A DNA stretch of 64,000 bases, taken from positions 203,305 to 267,304 of the forward strand of contig NZ_MPOH02000015.1 in assembly GCF_001896135.2 (NCBI RefSeq). Reading direction: 5' to 3'. The stretch is from Streptomyces phaeoluteigriseus. Its GTDB lineage: Bacteria; Actinomycetota; Actinomycetes; Streptomycetales; Streptomycetaceae. The position numbers were made by a program, and so were the translations under genes. The notes beneath the pieces were generated by a model that searched no databases, was not told where the DNA came from, and worked only from the letters and a program-made list of their open reading frames with translations. This document shows, one piece after another, positions 60,929-64,000 of the stretch (its first letter is position 1; every line of letters begins with the position of its first letter).

Positions 60929-63815
60929 CGACCGTCCCCCTTGTTCTTTGGTGATGGTGCCGTGCCGCTGTGGGCATCGTCGTCCGCGGTGTTCTCCGCA
61001 CGGCCGCGCTGCCAGCCCCGCTGGAGGGAGGCCATGCGGCTGCGGACCTCGTCGGCGTCCCGGTCAGCGGGTTCCGAGCGGTCCTCGGCGGGTCGCTCGG
61101 GGCCCTGGCGCAGCTGTGGGGCCAGGTTCGCCTGCCGTACGCGGCGGGGCAGGGCGCCCGTACCCGAGCCGGTGTCATGGGGCGCGCTGCCGGACGTGCC
61201 GGTGGGGCCCTCAGGGCCGCCCGGGGCCGGCTCCGCGCCGCGGTGGGGCGCGTCGCGCGTGAGGTCGGCCGTCTCCTCGCCCCGGCCGGACGGCCGGCTG
61301 CGGGTCGGCAGGGCCGGTGGCTGCGACGGCTGTTCGGCGGCATCGCCGTCGCCGGAGCGCTCGGCGGAACCGGTGCTCCGGGGAATCTGGGGCGTCGCGC
61401 CGCGGCGGCGGGAAGGCAGCGGGGCCGGGCCGTCCTGCTCCGGGCGGCGACCGGTCGGCCACGACGGGACCTCCTCGCCCGCCTCCGCGCGACGGGACCG
61501 CTGGTCGGTGACCGGGCGACCGTGCGAGCTGACCAGCTTCGGCGTCCGTCGGCTGGGCAGGGGCACGGGATCGGCGGGGTCGCCCGTCGCGGGAAGGTCC
61601 GGTTCGTTGCGGAGGTCGGACAGCCGGCGGCGCGGCTCGACGGGGTCGGCAGCCGGCCCGTCCTGCGTGCGGGTGAGGGACCGGCCCGGACGGAACAGGC
61701 CGCCCCGCTCACCACTGTCGTCGTCCAGCGGGACCGCGAAGCCGGCGAAGGCGTCCAGGTCGACCGGGGCCTCCAGCTCGACCGCCCGTCCAGCAGCGCG
61801 GGCGGGCCGGGGAGCGGCACCGGTGTCTGGGCGAGCGCGGACCTGCGGCTCCTGGCGGGCTCGGTCTCCTTCGGAGGCCGGGGGCGGTCGAGCCGGAAGC
61901 CGATGCCGTTCGTGTCGGGGACATCGTCGGTGAGGAGCGCGTCGGGGATGAAGATGACCGCGGTCGTGCCGCCGTACGGGGAGGGCTGAAGGGAGACGCG
62001 GACGTTCTGCCGCTGGGCCAGCCTGCTGACCACGAACAGGCCCAGCCGGTCGGTGTCGGACAGTTCGAACTCGGGCGTCTCGGCGAGCCGGAGGTTGGCG
62101 TCCAGGAGCGCCTCGGGCGCCATGCCGAGGCCACGGTCGTGGATCTCGAGGGTGAAGCCGTTGGCGACCCGGTCACCGAGGACCTGGACGGCGGTGTGCG
62201 GCGGGGAGAACACCGTGGCGTTCTCCAGGAGTTCGGCCACGAGGTGCGTGAGGTCCGCGACAGCCGGACCGGTGACGGCGACGCGCGGGAGGCGCCGGAC
62301 CTCGATGCGCTCGTAGTCCTCCACCTCGGCGACGGCGGCGCGCACGATGTCCATCAGCTGGATGGGCTTGCGCCACTGCCGGGAGGGGGCTGCGCCCGAG
62401 AGGATCACCAGGCCCTCGGCGTGCCGCCGCATGCGGGTGGTGAGGTGGTCGAGGCGGAAGAGGTCGGCGAGTTCCTCGGTGTCCTCGGTGCGGCGCTCCA
62501 TGGTGTCGAGCAGGGTGAGCTGCTTGTGCAGCAGGACCTGGCTGCGGCGGGCGAGGTTGACGAAGACCTCGGAGACGCCCGAGCGCAGCTCGGCCTGTCG
62601 GACGGCGGCCTCGACCGCGGCGCGCTGGAGGGTGTTGAGGGCCTGGCCGACCTCGCCGATCTCGTTCTTGTCGTACTCCAGCCGCGGAGCCTCGGTCTCG
62701 ACGTCGATCTGTTCGCCCGCGGAGAGTCGGCGCATGACGCTGGGCAGCCGGACGCCGGACGCCTCGTGGGCCTCCAGGCGCAGTTGGCGCAGGTCGCGGA
62801 TGAGCCCACGGCCGATGCGCACGGACAGCACGAGGGAGACGAGCAGGGCGATGAGGCCGAAGACGCCGGCCACGACCGCCTTGACGATCACCTCGATCGC
62901 CACGGGGCGGACGCGGTCCTGGTAGCGGTCGTTGGCCTGTTCGTCCAGGTTGCCGAGTTCGTCGAGGACGTTCGCGGCCGCGATGTCCCAGGTCTTGGCG
63001 GTGACCCCGCGGGGCATCTTGCCGGGCTGTGTGGAGACGACCGCCTGTTCCGCCGTGCGCAGGGGGGCGGTGGTGCCGTTCTTCCAGAAGCGCTCGTAGC
63101 GTTCGCGCTCCGCGACGGGCAGTTGGGCGAGGCTGATGTCGTAGACGACGTCGCGCTGGGCCTCTAGATCGGAGATGGCACGGATCTCGTCGCGGGTGAC
63201 CCGGCCCACGACCAGGGCGGAGCCGAGCAGGGCGTCCTCCTGGGAGAGCAGCTCGCGGGCGCGGGCGACGCTGACGAGGGCCCGGTACTGCTTGTCCATC
63301 TCCACGCTGTCGACGACGTCCAGTGTGGCGAGCAGGGTGTAGCAGGGGTCGATCAGGCGGTTGTAGAGATCCAGCGCCTGGGCGCGGGTCACGGTCCCCT
63401 CCTCGACGCCTCGGCGCAGGGAGTCGAGGCCGTCGAAGGCGTCGAGGACCGCTGTCAGGCTCTCGCTGTCGTCCTGGTCCAGCACCTCGTGTACGTCGGG
63501 GTCCTTGGCGTTGGTGCGGATCTCCGCGAGCGCCTCGTCCGTGGCGGTCCGGGTGCGGCGCAGAGCGGACAGCGCGTCGGAGGCGCGGGGGTCGGCGAGG
63601 TAGACGAGGGTCTGGCGGCGTTCCTGCTGGGCGATTCGGACGGTGTCCTCGACGGGGTAGCCGACCTTCTCCACGAGATTCGACACCGTGAACAGGCGGC
63701 TTGCCTCGCGGCCCGTGAGCACCGTGGCGAAGCCCCAGAGGGCGGTCAGGGACACCAGTGGCACGAGCAGCAGCGCCACGATCTTCCGGCGGATCGACTT
63801 CCCGCGAAAGCGCAT
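60925..63815 (-). pseudogene. Conservon nitrate/nitrite-sensor-type histidine kinase (CvnA), frameshifted
   Basis: The N-terminal transmembrane helix (KIVALLLVPLVSLTALWGFA) and the extracellular NIT-like sensor (about 35-340) lead to a second helix (VAGVFGLIALLVSLVLSV), HAMP, and the histidine-kinase ATPase (ELLENATVFSPPHTAVQVLG, then IHDRGLGMAPEALLDANLRL). At about 61785 the frame shifts; after it, VELEAPVDLDAFAGFAVPLD and a long Arg/Pro/Glu-rich disordered tail run to 60925. One added base restores about 964 residues. ATG 63815 follows GGGGGAG. It is the sensor of the conservon and is probably intact in the organism. Confidence 0.8.
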
Positions 63816-64000
63816 GGACTCCCCCAGCTCGAACCCCCACCGGCAGGGGGTACGCATGTGCGTCAACAAACGGCGCGAGCCTACTACCGACGCGCGGTCA
63901 ACTCGAAGAGGCGTCCGGAATCTGAACGTCCGCATAACCGTCGGTGCAGGGGGAGTTGTCCGCCCATTGCGGGAGATTGCCTCCCGGAACCAGGGCATCC
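63816..64000. other. Upstream region of the conservon
   Basis: The promoter region of cvnA, 185 bp to the window edge. A minor inverted repeat CGGGAG-N5-CTCCCG lies at 63970-63986. No gene and no clear -10/-35 were found. Confidence 0.4.

Noticed and set aside
59768..64000. Novel defence system built on the GTPase and roadblock genes
   Set aside because: Gene order and domains match the known conservon type of Streptomyces; only the extra small gene is unusual.

Overview
The window is chromosomal DNA of a Streptomyces species or a very close actinomycete. The evidence is very high GC with strong G/C third-codon bias, frequent GTG starts, many 4-base start/stop overlaps, and hallmark families: a conservon (cvnA-D), DUF5999, DUF7144, the divergent MocR/PPOX pair, and a crr-ptsI operon preceded by a near-perfect DasR site. 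The central block (gcvP, dinB, MerR, DUF151, MerR, FHA, DUF881, Sbp, DUF881, mannose-1-phosphate guanylyltransferase, CDP-alcohol phosphatidyltransferase, crr, ptsI, acetoacetyl-CoA synthetase) is a typical Streptomyces core-genome order.

Layout. 0-16.4 kb: accessory metabolic and regulatory singletons. These are a MocR regulator with two FMN split-barrel proteins, an EamA exporter, a PadR regulator, a methyltransferase, a class II amidotransferase, membrane proteins, a broken epimerase facing PhzF, a CPBP protease and a glutamate-cysteine-ligase-like enzyme. 16.4-22 kb: a xylan/xylo-oligosaccharide unit with a LacI regulator convergent to an operon of lipoprotein binding protein, two permeases and a GH10 xylanase, with CGAA-N3-TTCG palindromes upstream and a 15-bp-stem hairpin before the xylanase gene. 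22.7-28.4 kb: a large APC-type permease and a molybdate block (HTH-Mop protein, modA, modB, modC). 28.5-42.9 kb: gcvP under a tandem glycine riboswitch, dinB, then a minus-strand block of signalling and envelope genes. 42.9-45.7 kb: the remains of an rRNA operon, then crr-ptsI. 45.7-56.3 kb: acetoacetyl-CoA synthetase, a broken GH31 enzyme, a Nudix hydrolase, a VanX-type dipeptidase, a DUF35/thiolase-like pair under a CTGACG-N3-CGTCAG palindrome, and an EAL-CBS-GGDEF protein. 56.8-64 kb: glpF (nonsense codon)-glpK, then a conservon with an extra small gene between cvnC and cvnD.

Two features colour the whole window. First, nine genes are broken by at least 16 frameshifts, and every one is repaired by adding a single base. 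That one-sided pattern suggests consensus deletion errors rather than natural decay. Second, the 3' part of a 5S rRNA with its terminator is fused, through the 4-bp microhomology TTCC, to what looks like the leader and promoter region of an rRNA operon. About 5 kb of 16S-23S-5S is missing, as expected for a collapsed assembly or, less likely, a real deletion. I found no CRISPR array, tRNA, transposase, phage or secondary-metabolite cluster. The best candidates for new biology are the extra conservon gene (59768-60064), the degenerate EAL-CBS-GGDEF protein, the DUF35/thiolase unit with its palindrome shared with an SRPBCC gene, and the repeat growth at the xylanase 3' end.
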